This document shows, one piece after another, positions 10,090 through 19,122 of a stretch of DNA of 64,000 bases. The notes under the pieces are model-generated. The model had not been told where the DNA came from. It saw only the letters and a list, made by a program, of their open reading frames with translations, and did not search any database. Every line of letters starts with the position of its first letter. Position 1 is the first letter of the stretch. The stretch is from Vibrio syngnathi (GTDB taxonomy: Bacteria; Pseudomonadota; Gammaproteobacteria; Enterobacterales; Vibrionaceae). The stretch is from positions 1,364,001 to 1,428,000 of the forward strand of contig NZ_CP017917.1 in the NCBI RefSeq assembly GCF_002119525.1, in the 5' to 3' direction. Made by a program: the position numbers and the translations under genes.

Positions 10090-10128
10090 ATTTTCTGATT
10101 ATCATTACCGTGAGTTAAACGGTCTTTC

Positions 10129-10566
10129 TTACTTGGTCAAATTACCCAGCAACTGCTCACACTGTGCTTTTAGTGATCTAAGCTCATCTTCATTCATCTT
10201 AGAAAGACACAGCATTTCAACTGGCACGGTTTGCGCTTGCTCTTTGAGCTCTACCCCGGCAGGTGTCAGCGTAATAACCCGAACTCGTTCATCTTCAGCA
10301 CTGCGGGTTCTAAGCACATAACCTTTCGCTTCCAAACGCTTGAGTAATGGCGTCAACGTCCCTGAATCCAAATGCGTTTTTGCGCCTAGCGCTTTAACAT
10401 TGATCTCTTGTTGCTCCCACAGCACCATCATCACAATGTACTGCAAGTAAGTAAGATCAAGCGCTTTCAGTAAAGGTTGATACGCTCTACTCATTGCATT
10501 CGATGCACTATACAGCGCAAAACACACCTGATTATCCAGCTTTAGATAGTCATCTTGGTCGCTCAT
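10129..10566 (-). CDS. ohrR: OhrR, organic-peroxide-sensing MarR-type repressor
   Basis: The 145-residue MarR-family regulator carries the OhrR signature DNQVCFALYSASNAM. Its sensor cysteine is Cys15 when the start is placed at 10566, the same position as in the well-studied Bacillus protein. The winged helix occupies about 45-110 (ALGAKTHLDSGTLTPLLKRL). Peroxide oxidation of this cysteine releases OhrR from DNA. I prefer the ATG at 10566 to the one at 10572 because GTGAG lies at a proper distance only from the former. It is divergent from ohr, with two palindromes between them. Confidence 0.93.
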   Translation of the reverse strand: MSDQDDYLKLDNQVCFALYSASNAMSRAYQPLLKALDLTYLQYIVMMVLWEQQEINVKALGAKTHLDSGTLTPLLKRLEAKGYVLRTRSAEDERVRVITLTPAGVELKEQAQTVPVEMLCLSKMNEDELRSLKAQCEQLLGNLTK

Positions 10567-10586
10567 GATCATCTCACTAATAAATT

Positions 10587-10603
10587 AAATTGTGCACAAT
10601 ATA
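10587..10603. promoter_or_regulatory. Candidate OhrR operator 1
   Basis: The palindrome AATTGTGCACAAT lies in an AT-rich context, about 20 bases before the ohrR start. It shares TTGTGCNCAA with operator 2. Confidence 0.65.
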
Positions 10604-10640
10604 CTTGCGCGCTCAAATTTTATCAATTAAGCTAGCTTTA

Positions 10641-10666
10641 AAATTAAGTTGTGCGCAATTTAATTT
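10641..10666. promoter_or_regulatory. Candidate OhrR operator 2
   Basis: This 26-bp imperfect palindrome has arms AAATTAAGTTG and CAATTTAATTT around TGCG. It lies 28-53 bases before ohr, where bound repressor would cover the ohr promoter. Confidence 0.7.
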
Positions 10667-10693
10667 TACACAATTCAAAAAAGGACTGAAACA

Positions 10694-11116
10694 ATGACAA
10701 CACTCTACACAACTTCAGCAACAGCAACCGCAGGTCGTAACGGCCAAGTATCAACTGACGACAATCTACTCTCACTGGCATTAAGCTACCCTAAAGAGAT
10801 GGGCGGTTCAGGTGAAGCGACCAACCCAGAACAGCTCTTTGCTGCAGGCTATTCTGCGTGTTTCTCAAATGCGCTGCTTCATGTCGCTAAAGAGATGAAG
10901 ATTAAGATCGCATCCGCGCCAACGACTGCAACAGTGGGTATCGGACCAAATGAAAACGGTGGCTTTGCTTTAACGGTAGCGCTATCAATTGAACTCGATT
11001 TAGCGCAAGAACAGGCTGTTACGCTTGTGAAAACAGCGCACCAAGTTTGCCCTTACTCAAATGCGGTTCGTGGCAACATTGATGTGAAATTGTCGGTTAA
11101 CGGACAAGCGCTTTAG
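10694..11116 (+). CDS. ohr: Ohr, organic hydroperoxide resistance peroxidase
   Basis: This 140-residue OsmC/Ohr-family thiol peroxidase reduces organic and fatty-acid hydroperoxides. The two catalytic cysteines are visible: Cys56 in AGYSACFSNAL and Cys119 in HQVCPYSNAVRGN. The conserved NPEQLFAAGY segment precedes the first. The length equals that of characterised Ohr proteins. AAGGACTGAAAC gives a Shine-Dalgarno before the ATG. The divergent ohrR gene and the intergenic palindromes predict induction by organic peroxides. Confidence 0.96.
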   Translation: MTTLYTTSATATAGRNGQVSTDDNLLSLALSYPKEMGGSGEATNPEQLFAAGYSACFSNALLHVAKEMKIKIASAPTTATVGIGPNENGGFALTVALSIELDLAQEQAVTLVKTAHQVCPYSNAVRGNIDVKLSVNGQAL

Positions 11117-11159
11117 TCGCTCCCCCACACACAAAAAAAGAAAAAGTATCCCGCTAAAA

Positions 11160-11187
11160 AAATGTCCCGCACTAGGCGGGACATTTC
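11160..11187. terminator. Terminator between ohr and chemoreceptor
   Basis: An 11-bp stem (AAATGTCCCGC pairing with GCGGGACATTT) has a five-base loop. A and T runs on both sides allow use by both convergent genes. Confidence 0.85.
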
Positions 11188-11213
11188 GTTATATAACTTT
11201 TAACTTCAAGCTC

Positions 11214-13193
11214 TTAGCTCTTAAACGTATTCGAGAGCTCTTTCAGCGATGTTGCCAATTCAGCTTGTTCTTTCGCTGTCGCCGCAATTTGCGTTGCGCC
11301 CGTCGTAGATTCTGTCGACTTCTGCTCTACCGCCACAACATTCTGTGCAATATCTTGAGTCACTACAGCTTGCTCTTCAGTTGCGGTTGCGATCTGCTCT
11401 GCCATGCTGAATATTTCGCTCACCGACCCTGAAATATCTTGCAGAGTCTGTTCTACTCCTCGTGAGTCCTCTACCGCCCTTGAAGACATCTTCTTGCTGT
11501 TATCAATCACATTAAACGCTGTTTGTACGTCCGATTGTAGCGAGTTAATGAAGCCTTCAATTTCCGAAGTGGACTGTTGCGTACGCTGAGCCAATGTACG
11601 AACTTCATCGGCTACGACAGCAAAACCACGACCTTGTTCACCAGCTCGAGCGGCTTCAATCGCCGCATTTAACGCTAACAAGTTGGTTTGTTCAGCAACC
11701 GACTTAATTACATCAATCACACTGTTAATGTTGTTGCTGCTTTCGTGTAAATGGGTGATTTTTTCAGCTAGGCTATTAATCTCTGATGCCAAGGTTTCTA
11801 TCGACTCATAAGATTGTTGAACCGTGCTTAAACCTTGCTGTGATTGTTCATCAGCGATCTTCGCTGAGCTTGCCGTTTGTTGTGTTTTAGCTGCGACTTC
11901 GTTCACCGTCGCCGATAGCTCTTCTGTTGCTGTTGCAATCAAGCCAATCTGGTCTTGCTGTTCAACTAAGGTACTTGAGTTATATTGGCAAGTTTGCGCC
12001 GTCTCTTCTGCCGCTGAAGCAAGTGTCAGGCTAGATTGAGACAGGTTATCGATAACTTGAGAAAACTTCTCTAGTGTTTCATTAAGCGATGAAGATATTT
12101 GACCCAATTCGCTGTTGCCTACATAAGTCGCACGAACGGTTAAGTCATTGTCATTACGGACTTTAGAAAGTACTCGCGTTAGATCTTTAACTCGAGCCGT
12201 TAAATCAGTAATGGCTTTGAAGCTAACAAAAGTTGCGAACAAAGTGATCACAACAAACATCACAATGCTGCCCATCATTGCTGATTGAGCTTGCTGAGTT
12301 TTCTGATCCGTCAGTGTAATAAGAGACTCTGCTAACTGATTTTCAGTCTTCTTTAGCTGAACAATTCGTGCCGTCGATTGAGCAAACCAATAAACAGGAT
12401 CGACATCAAAACCACTCATTTTCGATTCAGCCACATCACGAAGTTTTTCCACTTCAGCCACCGAGCGATCATTCAGTTGTTGTTTAAAGAAATCAACGTT
12501 GTCTGGGTTACCCAAAACTTCAAAGTTCGCAAAATATGTATTTTGCTCGGTTACCAAAGAGATGAATTTAACCAACATACCCGGGCCAAATTCATTTTTA
12601 GAAAAGGTGTTGTTGAGAACCGCACGTTCGATACCCGCACGCTCTTTGCCTTGTAGAAAGTTATAGTAGGCGATGGTTTCTGTCGTGATGGTGGCATCAG
12701 TACTTAACTCAGCAATTAGTGCAGATACACTCAATAACTTAGCGTTAAGTTTAGTGTAGTAGCCTAATGCTTCAGAAAGGGGAATCGATTGAGAATCTAC
12801 TCGATTACGAATCGAAGTGATTTGGTTAAGACTTTGGTTGATTTCAGTATTCAGACGCGTGATCTGCGATAAATCGATGTCTTCAGACTCCCAGTACTCG
12901 GTTCTTTGACTGCGTTTGCTGTCTGCGTTAATTCTTTGCGCTTTCAGTTCACTGCCAAACTTGCTTCCCTGTGAACCGATAAAACCAGCGGTCATACCAC
13001 GCTCTTTTTGTAACTCGTGCACCAATTCACTGTACACGACTGACAAACGCGTAAGTTGGTTTAATGACGACATTTCACTGGTGGTTTCTACGCCTTTCGA
13101 AATTGCAGAAACACTAAGCCATAAAAACCCTAAGATCGGCAAGATAAGCAAAGCGATGATTTTTTGCTTAAATGACATATCGGTTAAATTCAT
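11214..13193 (-). CDS. Methyl-accepting chemotaxis protein with NIT sensor domain
   Basis: This 659-residue inner-membrane receptor has a first helix at about 10-30. Its long all-helical periplasmic region (about 40-300) carries [18 protein letters not shown], the signature of the NIT (nitrate/nitrite-sensing) domain. A second helix (about 308-330), HAMP and the signalling domain with [20 protein letters not shown] follow. Some NIT receptors detect nitrate or nitrite, but many family members are untested, so the ligand is tentative. I place the start at ATG 13193, where AGGGA lies seven bases upstream, rather than at an upstream codon that adds 13 polar residues ahead of the membrane helix. 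Confidence 0.93.
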   Translation of the reverse strand: MNLTDMSFKQKIIALLILPILGFLWLSVSAISKGVETTSEMSSLNQLTRLSVVYSELVHELQKERGMTAGFIGSQGSKFGSELKAQRINADSKRSQRTEYWESEDIDLSQITRLNTEINQSLNQITSIRNRVDSQSIPLSEALGYYTKLNAKLLSVSALIAELSTDATITTETIAYYNFLQGKERAGIERAVLNNTFSKNEFGPGMLVKFISLVTEQNTYFANFEVLGNPDNVDFFKQQLNDRSVAEVEKLRDVAESKMSGFDVDPVYWFAQSTARIVQLKKTENQLAESLITLTDQKTQQAQSAMMGSIVMFVVITLFATFVSFKAITDLTARVKDLTRVLSKVRNDNDLTVRATYVGNSELGQISSSLNETLEKFSQVIDNLSQSSLTLASAAEETAQTCQYNSSTLVEQQDQIGLIATATEELSATVNEVAAKTQQTASSAKIADEQSQQGLSTVQQSYESIETLASEINSLAEKITHLHESSNNINSVIDVIKSVAEQTNLLALNAAIEAARAGEQGRGFAVVADEVRTLAQRTQQSTSEIEGFINSLQSDVQTAFNVIDNSKKMSSRAVEDSRGVEQTLQDISGSVSEIFSMAEQIATATEEQAVVTQDIAQNVVAVEQKSTESTTGATQIAATAKEQAELATSLKELSNTFKS

Positions 13194-13618
13194 TATTATT
13201 TCCCTAACAACTAACAAATCTTTTTCAGTCACAAACTAAGCTTCCTACTAACGAGCACGCCTTAATTGTAACCCTATAATTATTTGAACTGATCCATATT
13301 AATAGTGACCTAACCACACTGATCAGATGAGCAAACGGTAACATTTAACCTTATAAAACTCATTGGTTTATGAATAAAACTGTTAACTATCTGACTTAAC
13401 CAGACGAAAAATACGTGTAACAACATTTCCCTGACGCAGTGACTAAAAATTGACAGTTTTTGCATAATCATAAAGTAGTAGATCAGCACTCACTGTGTAA
13501 TCTTTACCAATCATTTCACTCGCGAACATCTATATATTCAGCATCAAATATGTATACTGCCGAGCCCGTTAAATAGAGACTCGCTGTAAATATGCGATAA
13601 CCACTGAGAGATATTTTT
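13194..13618. other. Divergent upstream region of NIT chemoreceptor and zinc-ribbon gene
   Basis: About 425 bases contain no supported gene. The region must hold promoters in both directions. I could not identify a convincing operator, riboswitch or repeat. Confidence 0.5.
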
Positions 13619-13792
13619 ATGGATTGTCCCGCTTGCGAAAAACACATTGGTTGGGAATGGGTAGAAGAGGAAGCAATCGAACCCAATGAAGAGTTCGACT
13701 GCCCTGAATGTGAAGAAACTCTGATGTACGCTATCGATGAAGGCACCTATTACGGCGCGCAGCATAAAACCGTCGAAGTTGTTGATGATTAG
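13619..13792 (+). CDS. Small acidic zinc-ribbon protein
   Basis: This complete small gene reads MDCPACEKHIGWEWVEEE at its start and has 57 residues in total. Two CxxC pairs, CPAC (3-6) and CPEC (28-31), would bind one zinc ion in a zinc-ribbon knuckle. The rest is strongly acidic and ends EVVDD. ATG at 13619 follows a GAGAG sequence at suitable distance, and the TAG stop is at 13790-13792. Codon use resembles its neighbours. I do not recognise a function. Small CxxC-CxxC ribbons occur in RNA- or protein-binding accessory factors, but that is only analogy. Confidence 0.8.
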   Translation: MDCPACEKHIGWEWVEEEAIEPNEEFDCPECEETLMYAIDEGTYYGAQHKTVEVVDD

Positions 13793-13886
13793 AGTTTTTT
13801 ATTAGCGATTGATGCTCTCGATCTTTGCGAGATTGCCAGAGTAACCAGACACTGCTTTACTGGAACGATCGTTCAGCATAAAATAT

Positions 13887-13900
13887 TGAACATATGTCCA
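13887..13900. promoter_or_regulatory. Candidate TetR operator
   Basis: TGAACATATGTCCA is a 14-bp inverted repeat with one mismatched pair, 20 bases before the TetR gene. It could be an autoregulatory site. Confidence 0.45.
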
Positions 13901-13919
13901 GATTAATGAAGTAAATGTT

Positions 13920-14504
13920 ATGGCCAAAACAGCGAAGTTCGATAGACAAGACGTAGTAGATAAAGCAACTAACCTGTATTGGGAAAAGGGCTTTCACGCG
14001 ACTTCTATGCGCAACCTGCAAGACGTGATTGATATGCGTCCGGGCAGCATCTATGCGGCTTTCGGCAGCAAAGAAGGCTTGTTTAAAGAAACATTGGCTC
14101 GCTATACCGAACTTGGCATCCTCAATCTAAACCGCTTTCGCAGCGAAACCGAATCGCCAATCAAAGCGCTCGAAAACTTTGTAAAGCGTGCCGTTGTCGA
14201 ATCGAAACAAAGCGCACCAAACGGCATGTGTATGCTGGCTAAAACAGTCGCTGAACTGACGGATGAGCACGCTGAATTATTAGAAGAAGCCAAGAAATCA
14301 CTCAAGATCATGGAAGGTGAGTTCGCTAAGCTGATTACCGAAGCGCAAGAACTTGGTGAGATCAGCAAAGAGCGCGAACCAACTCAATTGGCTCGACATG
14401 TTCAGGTTCAAATCGCAGGCCTGCGTACCTACGCTAAAACCTGTGACGATATCGATTTGCTCAACGCTATGGTTGAAGACATATTTAAGTACCACCCTTT
14501 TTAG
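13920..14504 (+). CDS. TetR/AcrR-family transcriptional regulator
   Basis: The protein has 194 residues. The N-terminal TetR helix-turn-helix (about 10-55) includes GFHATSMRNLQDVIDMRPGS and IYAAFGSKEGLF, both typical. The remaining helical domain (about 70-194) would bind an inducer; GMCMLAKTVAEL resembles the AcuR/YxaF-like C-terminal family. No drug pump or metabolic operon sits beside it, so the regulated gene is unknown. A palindrome upstream suggests autoregulation. A terminator follows at 14538. Confidence 0.92.
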   Translation: MAKTAKFDRQDVVDKATNLYWEKGFHATSMRNLQDVIDMRPGSIYAAFGSKEGLFKETLARYTELGILNLNRFRSETESPIKALENFVKRAVVESKQSAPNGMCMLAKTVAELTDEHAELLEEAKKSLKIMEGEFAKLITEAQELGEISKEREPTQLARHVQVQIAGLRTYAKTCDDIDLLNAMVEDIFKYHPF

Positions 14505-14534
14505 GGTCTTACCTTATCGATCGGACACAATACA

Positions 14535-14580
14535 AAGAGACTCCACTTTCGCCTTAACAGGTCTGAGCGGAGTCTTTTTA
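14535..14580 (+). terminator. Terminator after TetR gene
   Basis: AAAGAGACTCC and GGAGTCTTTTT form a short stem with a long 24-base loop, followed by T residues. It is weaker than the others listed. Confidence 0.6.
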
Positions 14581-14616
14581 GTTTTTATCTAGTTAACTTT
14601 ATTTATAGTTTAACGG

Positions 14617-16482
14617 TTACACCTTTCTCATGATCAACGCCTGAGCATTGAGCATCGCCTCTTTGGTGCTAACGTCTAAGGTTTTCACGTTCGCAAAGCG
14701 TTCGATCTCTTTAATCGCCACATCATGAGCAAAAATCACCAACCTCGCCCGCTCAATGTCTTTCTGTGTAATGCGATTGCCAATTCCGTTGGCCCCCTGC
14801 GTTTCGACTTTAATCCGAACCCCAAGATGATGAGCCGCCTTTTCCAAAGACTTAGCCGCAAGAAACGTATGAGCAACACCAGATGGACAAGAAGTGATCG
14901 CCAATACATCCGCTTGTCCTTCTTCTGTCACCGAACCACCCGCAAACTGATTAGAACTTGCTTCACCTTCGACCACGTTCTTTTTCAGTAGTATCACGAT
15001 CAGAGCCGTCGTCAGTGCTCCTGCTAATGTCCCGACGATATAGCCAATTTTGCCATCAACCACCGGCAACACTATCCAGCCGCCCCATGGTGCATGGTTG
15101 ATGACATGGAACATAAAGCCAACCACATTACCAACAATGCCACCAGCAACAACCGCGGGCAGAACACGTGCAGGGTCAGCCGCTGCAAATGGGATCGCAC
15201 CTTCACTGATGCCGATCATGCCCATGATTCCCGCAGCTTTACCCGCTTCGCGTTCATCTCGTTTAAACTTCTTCGGCGATAGGAAAGTCGCCAGTGCCAT
15301 ACCTAATGGTGGCGTACAAATGGCAATACCGACACCGCCCATCAACCATGGTTGAGTGTTCACCTGCGTTTGAGCAAACAGCGTCGCCACTTTATTGATT
15401 GGGCCGCCCATATCAAAGGCCGTCATCGCCCCTAAAATACTGCCTAGCACCACTTTCCCTGAGCCCGCCATACCAGTCAGCATTTGGTTCATCTCAAGCA
15501 TCACATACGCGATAGGAGAGCCTATCACCCACATCACCGCCCCGCAGGTTACAAAGGTGCCGACTAATGGATAGATGAAGATCGAACTCAGCGAGATCAT
15601 ACTGTCAGGGAGTTTGATCTTCTTAAGTAGATTCACCACAAAGCCAGCGAAGAATCCGACCACAATTGCACCAAGGAAGCCAGTACTGTACTGATTCACT
15701 GCGAGCCAAGAACCAATCATGCCCGGCGCTAAACCCGGTTTGTCGGCCATTGAATATGCAATGTAACCACCGAGCACCGCGGTAAACAGGGTTAGCCCCG
15801 CGATACCCATTTGTGCTATGTCAGCCAGAACACCGCTCTCAGGCACAGCGCCATGACCAGACACCATTACCGACAAAGACAAAAGCACACCACCTGCAAC
15901 CACGAAAGGGATCATGTGTGAGGTACCGTATAACAAGTGTTCTTTGAGGCGGTTAAGAGATTGTGCCCAAGGGCTGAGTGGCTCGACATACACTTCATGA
16001 TGGCTTGAGGCATAACTATCAAACGATTCAGAATTGGCTTCGAGAAACAGCTCTTGAGCTTCCTCGACAGACTCCACCGCCTTTAATTTTGTAACAAAAC
16101 CATCTTCGATCAATCGAGTTGAGATCTGGGCCAGAACCTCAATATGATGATCATCGCTATTATCTGGCGACGCGAGCATAAAAAACACATCCGACAGTTC
16201 GCCGCCGTCTGCGCCATAATCAATACCCGTTCGACTAATACCTACCGCCACAGCAGGTTTAGCTACGGCTTTACTTTTCGCGTGTGGAATCGCAATACCA
16301 TCATCAAAGCCCGTATTGCCGATGGCCTCACGCTTCCAGATATCATCAAGGAACTCACTTTTATTGGAGAGCTTGCCTGCGCGGTCAAGCAGTTCGACAA
16401 GCTCTTCAAATACCGCCTGTTTAGAGTCTGCCTTTAAATCCAGACAGATAATCTCCGGCTCTATTATGTTAGTGATGTCCAT
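14617..16482 (-). CDS. PTS fructose-family EIIA-EIIC-EIIB permease
   Basis: This single 621-residue protein carries all three EII domains of a fructose/mannitol-family sugar transporter. EIIA (about 1-150) has active-site His67 in GIAIPHAKSKAV. The membrane EIIC (about 175-500) has the GGPINKVA and SEGAIPFAAADP signatures. EIIB (about 525-621) has phosphocysteine Cys532 in ITSCPSGVAHTF. The A-C-B order differs from the A-B-C order of the neighbour at 19123. It imports and phosphorylates a fructose-like sugar. I recall VC1822 as the V. cholerae equivalent. GAGG before the ATG supports the start. It is divergent from the EIIB gene at 16726. Confidence 0.93.
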   Translation of the reverse strand: MDITNIIEPEIICLDLKADSKQAVFEELVELLDRAGKLSNKSEFLDDIWKREAIGNTGFDDGIAIPHAKSKAVAKPAVAVGISRTGIDYGADGGELSDVFFMLASPDNSDDHHIEVLAQISTRLIEDGFVTKLKAVESVEEAQELFLEANSESFDSYASSHHEVYVEPLSPWAQSLNRLKEHLLYGTSHMIPFVVAGGVLLSLSVMVSGHGAVPESGVLADIAQMGIAGLTLFTAVLGGYIAYSMADKPGLAPGMIGSWLAVNQYSTGFLGAIVVGFFAGFVVNLLKKIKLPDSMISLSSIFIYPLVGTFVTCGAVMWVIGSPIAYVMLEMNQMLTGMAGSGKVVLGSILGAMTAFDMGGPINKVATLFAQTQVNTQPWLMGGVGIAICTPPLGMALATFLSPKKFKRDEREAGKAAGIMGMIGISEGAIPFAAADPARVLPAVVAGGIVGNVVGFMFHVINHAPWGGWIVLPVVDGKIGYIVGTLAGALTTALIVILLKKNVVEGEASSNQFAGGSVTEEGQADVLAITSCPSGVAHTFLAAKSLEKAAHHLGVRIKVETQGANGIGNRITQKDIERARLVIFAHDVAIKEIERFANVKTLDVSTKEAMLNAQALIMRKV

Positions 16483-16725
16483 GTGCTGCCTCGTCCGAGT
16501 ACCAATTTAAGTAAATGAGATAAAGAGGTTAATAATATGAAAAGACTAACGAGGCAAGGCCGCTCGATATATAGGACGAAAGGTGCATTAACTGGATAAT
16601 TGTAACCAAGAAGCAAGAGTGTGACGTTCACCTTTGAATCAAAAACGGGAATCCATAAACTCTCTAGCTTCAGATAGTCCCATCGATCCAAGTAAACTGT
16701 CGATCTAAGCACACCGAGAATAATA

Positions 16726-17028
16726 ATGAGAATTGTAGCGGTAACTGCGTGCCCTACAGGCATTGCGCACACCTATATGGCAGCTGATGCTCTAAATAAA
16801 ACAGCTCCTAAGTTCAACGTTTCGATCAAGGTTGAGACACAAGGCGCTATGGGTATTGAAAACTTACTAACAGGCCAGGATATTACCCTCGCAGACAAAG
16901 TGTTGATCATCTCTGATATCGACATCGAACAACCAAGCCGATTTGACCCAGCAAAAACCGTATTCATTCCTATGGAAGAGGTGTTATTGAGTGTCGATAA
17001 AGTCTTTATTAAGCATTGTCGAACTTAA
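16726..17028 (+). CDS. Stand-alone PTS fructose-family EIIB
   Basis: The 100-residue cytoplasmic EIIB protein has phosphocysteine Cys9 in VTACPTGIAHTYMAAD and the conserved KVETQGAMGIEN segment at about 35-46. It would accept phosphate from an EIIA and pass it to a sugar held by an EIIC. There is no EIIC in its own operon, so it must serve one of the permeases encoded nearby. Its stop lies seven bases before the ATG of the next gene, suggesting translational coupling. Confidence 0.9.
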   Translation: MRIVAVTACPTGIAHTYMAADALNKTAPKFNVSIKVETQGAMGIENLLTGQDITLADKVLIISDIDIEQPSRFDPAKTVFIPMEEVLLSVDKVFIKHCRT

Positions 17029-17035
17029 ACCTTTT

Positions 17036-17809
17036 ATGAACGAATACCAGATCACCTTCTTCGTTGACGATCCTGCCGCGAACTCACACGTCGCGCAGCC
17101 GTTGACTCGTTTAGCGAAGAAGTTCAAAAGCAACATCCGCATTATCAACATCACTCAAAATCGAACCGCTGATCTCTCCAAATCTGTCGCGATGTTACAA
17201 GTGGGTTTACTCCGGGGGGATTTGTGTCAGATAACCGCGGTAGGGATTGATGCTGAACTCGCATGCTTTGTAATAAAAGACGTGATTGCTGAGCATTACG
17301 ACATGGTTGGTTCGCAAGTAAACCATGAGTTCTCTAACGATTTAATCCAGCGTATGCCGCAGATATGCCCGCCTTGTGACATCAAGTGGCACCACGCTAA
17401 GGCGCAAACTCAACTGACAAAATTTGAGTGCTTGAAAGGGCTCGCTCACCTCGTTTATCCAGAAGATCCAGATGAGCTGATTTTGGCTTTCATTAAGCGA
17501 GAAGAACGCTCTTCAACCTGCGTGTCACCGGGGATCGCACTGCCCCATGTGATGTTTGAATCGACTCAAGATCTCTCGATCGCGGTCATCGTCAGTGACA
17601 ACCCGATTGACTGGGCATCTCAAATTGGCCAAGTACACGTTGCCATCGCTTTAGTACTGCCAACCAAGCCGAAACGTGAACACATTGTGGCGGCTACCAA
17701 CCTAACTAGAAACCTACTTCACGATCAGGTCAACGAGCGTTTGCAAAAGACTCGAAGCAGTGTCGATTTACAAGCCTTGTTGATGTATATCTCATCTCGC
17801 CTGCTTTAG
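17036..17809 (+). CDS. HPr-like / EIIA-fructose fusion protein
   Basis: The 257-residue protein has two parts. Residues 1-90 look like an HPr domain (MNEYQITFFVDDP start, LSKSVAMLQVGLLRGD matching the HPr serine region). However, the usual G-x-H-x-R-P active-site signature is absent: the local sequence is NSHVAQPL and its His18 does not align cleanly. Residues 130-257 are an EIIA domain with active-site His171 in GIALPH. A longer frame beginning GTG at 16991 overlaps EIIB. I prefer ATG 17036 because it starts exactly where HPr proteins start. I recall VC1824 as the counterpart. It may relay or regulate phosphate flow in the sugar PTS cluster. Confidence 0.8.
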   Translation: MNEYQITFFVDDPAANSHVAQPLTRLAKKFKSNIRIINITQNRTADLSKSVAMLQVGLLRGDLCQITAVGIDAELACFVIKDVIAEHYDMVGSQVNHEFSNDLIQRMPQICPPCDIKWHHAKAQTQLTKFECLKGLAHLVYPEDPDELILAFIKREERSSTCVSPGIALPHVMFESTQDLSIAVIVSDNPIDWASQIGQVHVAIALVLPTKPKREHIVAATNLTRNLLHDQVNERLQKTRSSVDLQALLMYISSRLL

Positions 17810-17904
17810 TGCTTGTAACCCGTTCACGATCCTTACTCGATAGCCCAGCCGTTCGCTCGCTTGTCTGCCTCAACAAGTCAGGTTTATGAAATTGAGCTGA
17901 CTCG

Positions 17905-18744
17905 TTAGATAGAGCCTCGATATTCAGTCGGCGTTCTTCCGGTGCTCTTCTTAAATACTCGACAGAAGTAGTTCACATCCTTAAAACCACAACGTACAGC
18001 CACTTCATTGAGCTTGAAGTTGTACTTCTTGAGCATGAATTTGGCACGGTCGACGCGAACTCGGGTAATGTACTCTGCTAGCGTCATGTGGCCTTGTTGA
18101 CGGAACATTCGCGACAAGTGATTGGATGAAATGCTAAAGCGCGAGGCAATGCTGTCTCGGGTGATCTGGCGGTGGAAGTTCTCTTGAATGTAGATACAAA
18201 TCCCTTGATACACATCCTGTACTCGGCTATGAGATTTTTCTACGGGCGCTTCCAGCATGGTTTTACTGTATTGCAGTAGAGCTTGCAGCAATAACTCGTC
18301 CATCGGCTGCTTGTTACCCTCTCTCGCTAACGAGCTAAGCGCCTCCAAAATATTATCAATCGCAAAACCAGAGCGAGTCTGAATACTGTGCTTTTGAATA
18401 TCGTAAAAGCTCTCCTCGCCTTTGCGCTTGCTCACCAAGCTTAAACCAAGCTGACGACGACCAAACAACATGCTCAACACCGAGCAGTCTGTATCCCAGT
18501 TTGGCTTGTTCCAGCAGTTGGGTGGGATGAAAATCGCGTCTCCGGCTTTGGCGATAACGTTGGTTATTTTGCGATCATGACTCTCCATTTCATTAATATA
18601 CTCTCCGTCTAGCACCAACTCTAAACGTGGAAAGTTCACCTGATAACTGCATGCGGAAGGCGTGTGAAAATCTCCAGCAAACCAGATGTTGTGAAACGGT
18701 TCTCGCTCATTTAACACCGACGAGATTAAGTCATGAAATATCAT
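17905..18744 (-). CDS. AraC-family regulator of the PTS block
   Basis: The 279-residue regulator has an N-terminal cupin-like sensing domain (about 1-160) and a C-terminal AraC double helix-turn-helix (about 175-279, with RFSISSNHLSRMFRQQ and VAVRCGFKDVNYFCRVF). It lies between two PTS gene groups and is divergent from the EIIABC-manA pair. I recall VC1825 of V. cholerae in the same place as an activator of mannose transport genes. Mannose or mannose-6-phosphate as effector is inference. I use ATG 18744, downstream of AAGAG, instead of an upstream TTG at 18768. Confidence 0.9.
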   Translation of the reverse strand: MIFHDLISSVLNEREPFHNIWFAGDFHTPSACSYQVNFPRLELVLDGEYINEMESHDRKITNVIAKAGDAIFIPPNCWNKPNWDTDCSVLSMLFGRRQLGLSLVSKRKGEESFYDIQKHSIQTRSGFAIDNILEALSSLAREGNKQPMDELLLQALLQYSKTMLEAPVEKSHSRVQDVYQGICIYIQENFHRQITRDSIASRFSISSNHLSRMFRQQGHMTLAEYITRVRVDRAKFMLKKYNFKLNEVAVRCGFKDVNYFCRVFKKSTGRTPTEYRGSI

Positions 18745-18790
18745 TATTCGAACTCTTAAGGGCAGCAATAAGGCTACGGAAATAGATATA

Positions 18791-18886
18791 CCTGTAACTG
18801 AAACATAGCGCTATTGAGCAAAATCACAATTTGAGATCTAAGTTACAAAAATCCAGTCACGGAAATAAATTTCCAGTGCCGAAACT
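18791..18886. promoter_or_regulatory. Three AraC-type half-site candidates
   Basis: CCTGTAACTGAAAC (18791-18804), CCAGTCACGGAAAT (18853-18866) and CCAGTGCCGAAACT (18873-18886) are similar and in the same orientation. The last two are 20 bases apart, close to two helical turns, the spacing AraC-family activators prefer. Confidence 0.5.
18813..18828. promoter_or_regulatory. Candidate CRP site
   Basis: ATTGA-GCAAAA-TCACA keeps the complete right half-site and three bases of the left half of TGTGA-N6-TCACA. CRP control of a PTS operon would be expected. Confidence 0.4.
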
Positions 18887-19122
18887 GACGTAGCACGTTC
18901 CTGGCCTGATAAACAAATACGCTACATCCCTTATAAATAAAAGCTTCAACACATCTTAAACTCTGTCAACACCGCCCTAAAAACGCCCGTTCGACCGATC
19001 AAAATCACACTCCACTTATAACGCAACAATCATCCAGTAAATGCATTTTTTCTTCACTACAGAAGGCAAGCCGTAGATTCCAGAATACCTCTAACAAAAT
19101 AAAAACAGAGTAGGGGTTCATT

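Larger units (their letters stand above)
18745..19122. other. Divergent control region between AraC regulator and EIIABC-manA
   Basis: This 378-base region holds a CRP-like site and three related repeats (separate entries), and no gene. It presumably contains the promoters of both flanking genes. Confidence 0.6.

Noticed and set aside
14725..14991. Plus-strand open frame opposite the EIIACB gene
   Set aside because: It lies completely inside a well-supported PTS gene on the other strand and encodes nothing recognisable.
18945..18990. A further CRP-like site (TCACA near 18979-19009) closer to the EIIABC start
   Set aside because: Only the right half-site is good; the left half matches two bases, too weak to list.
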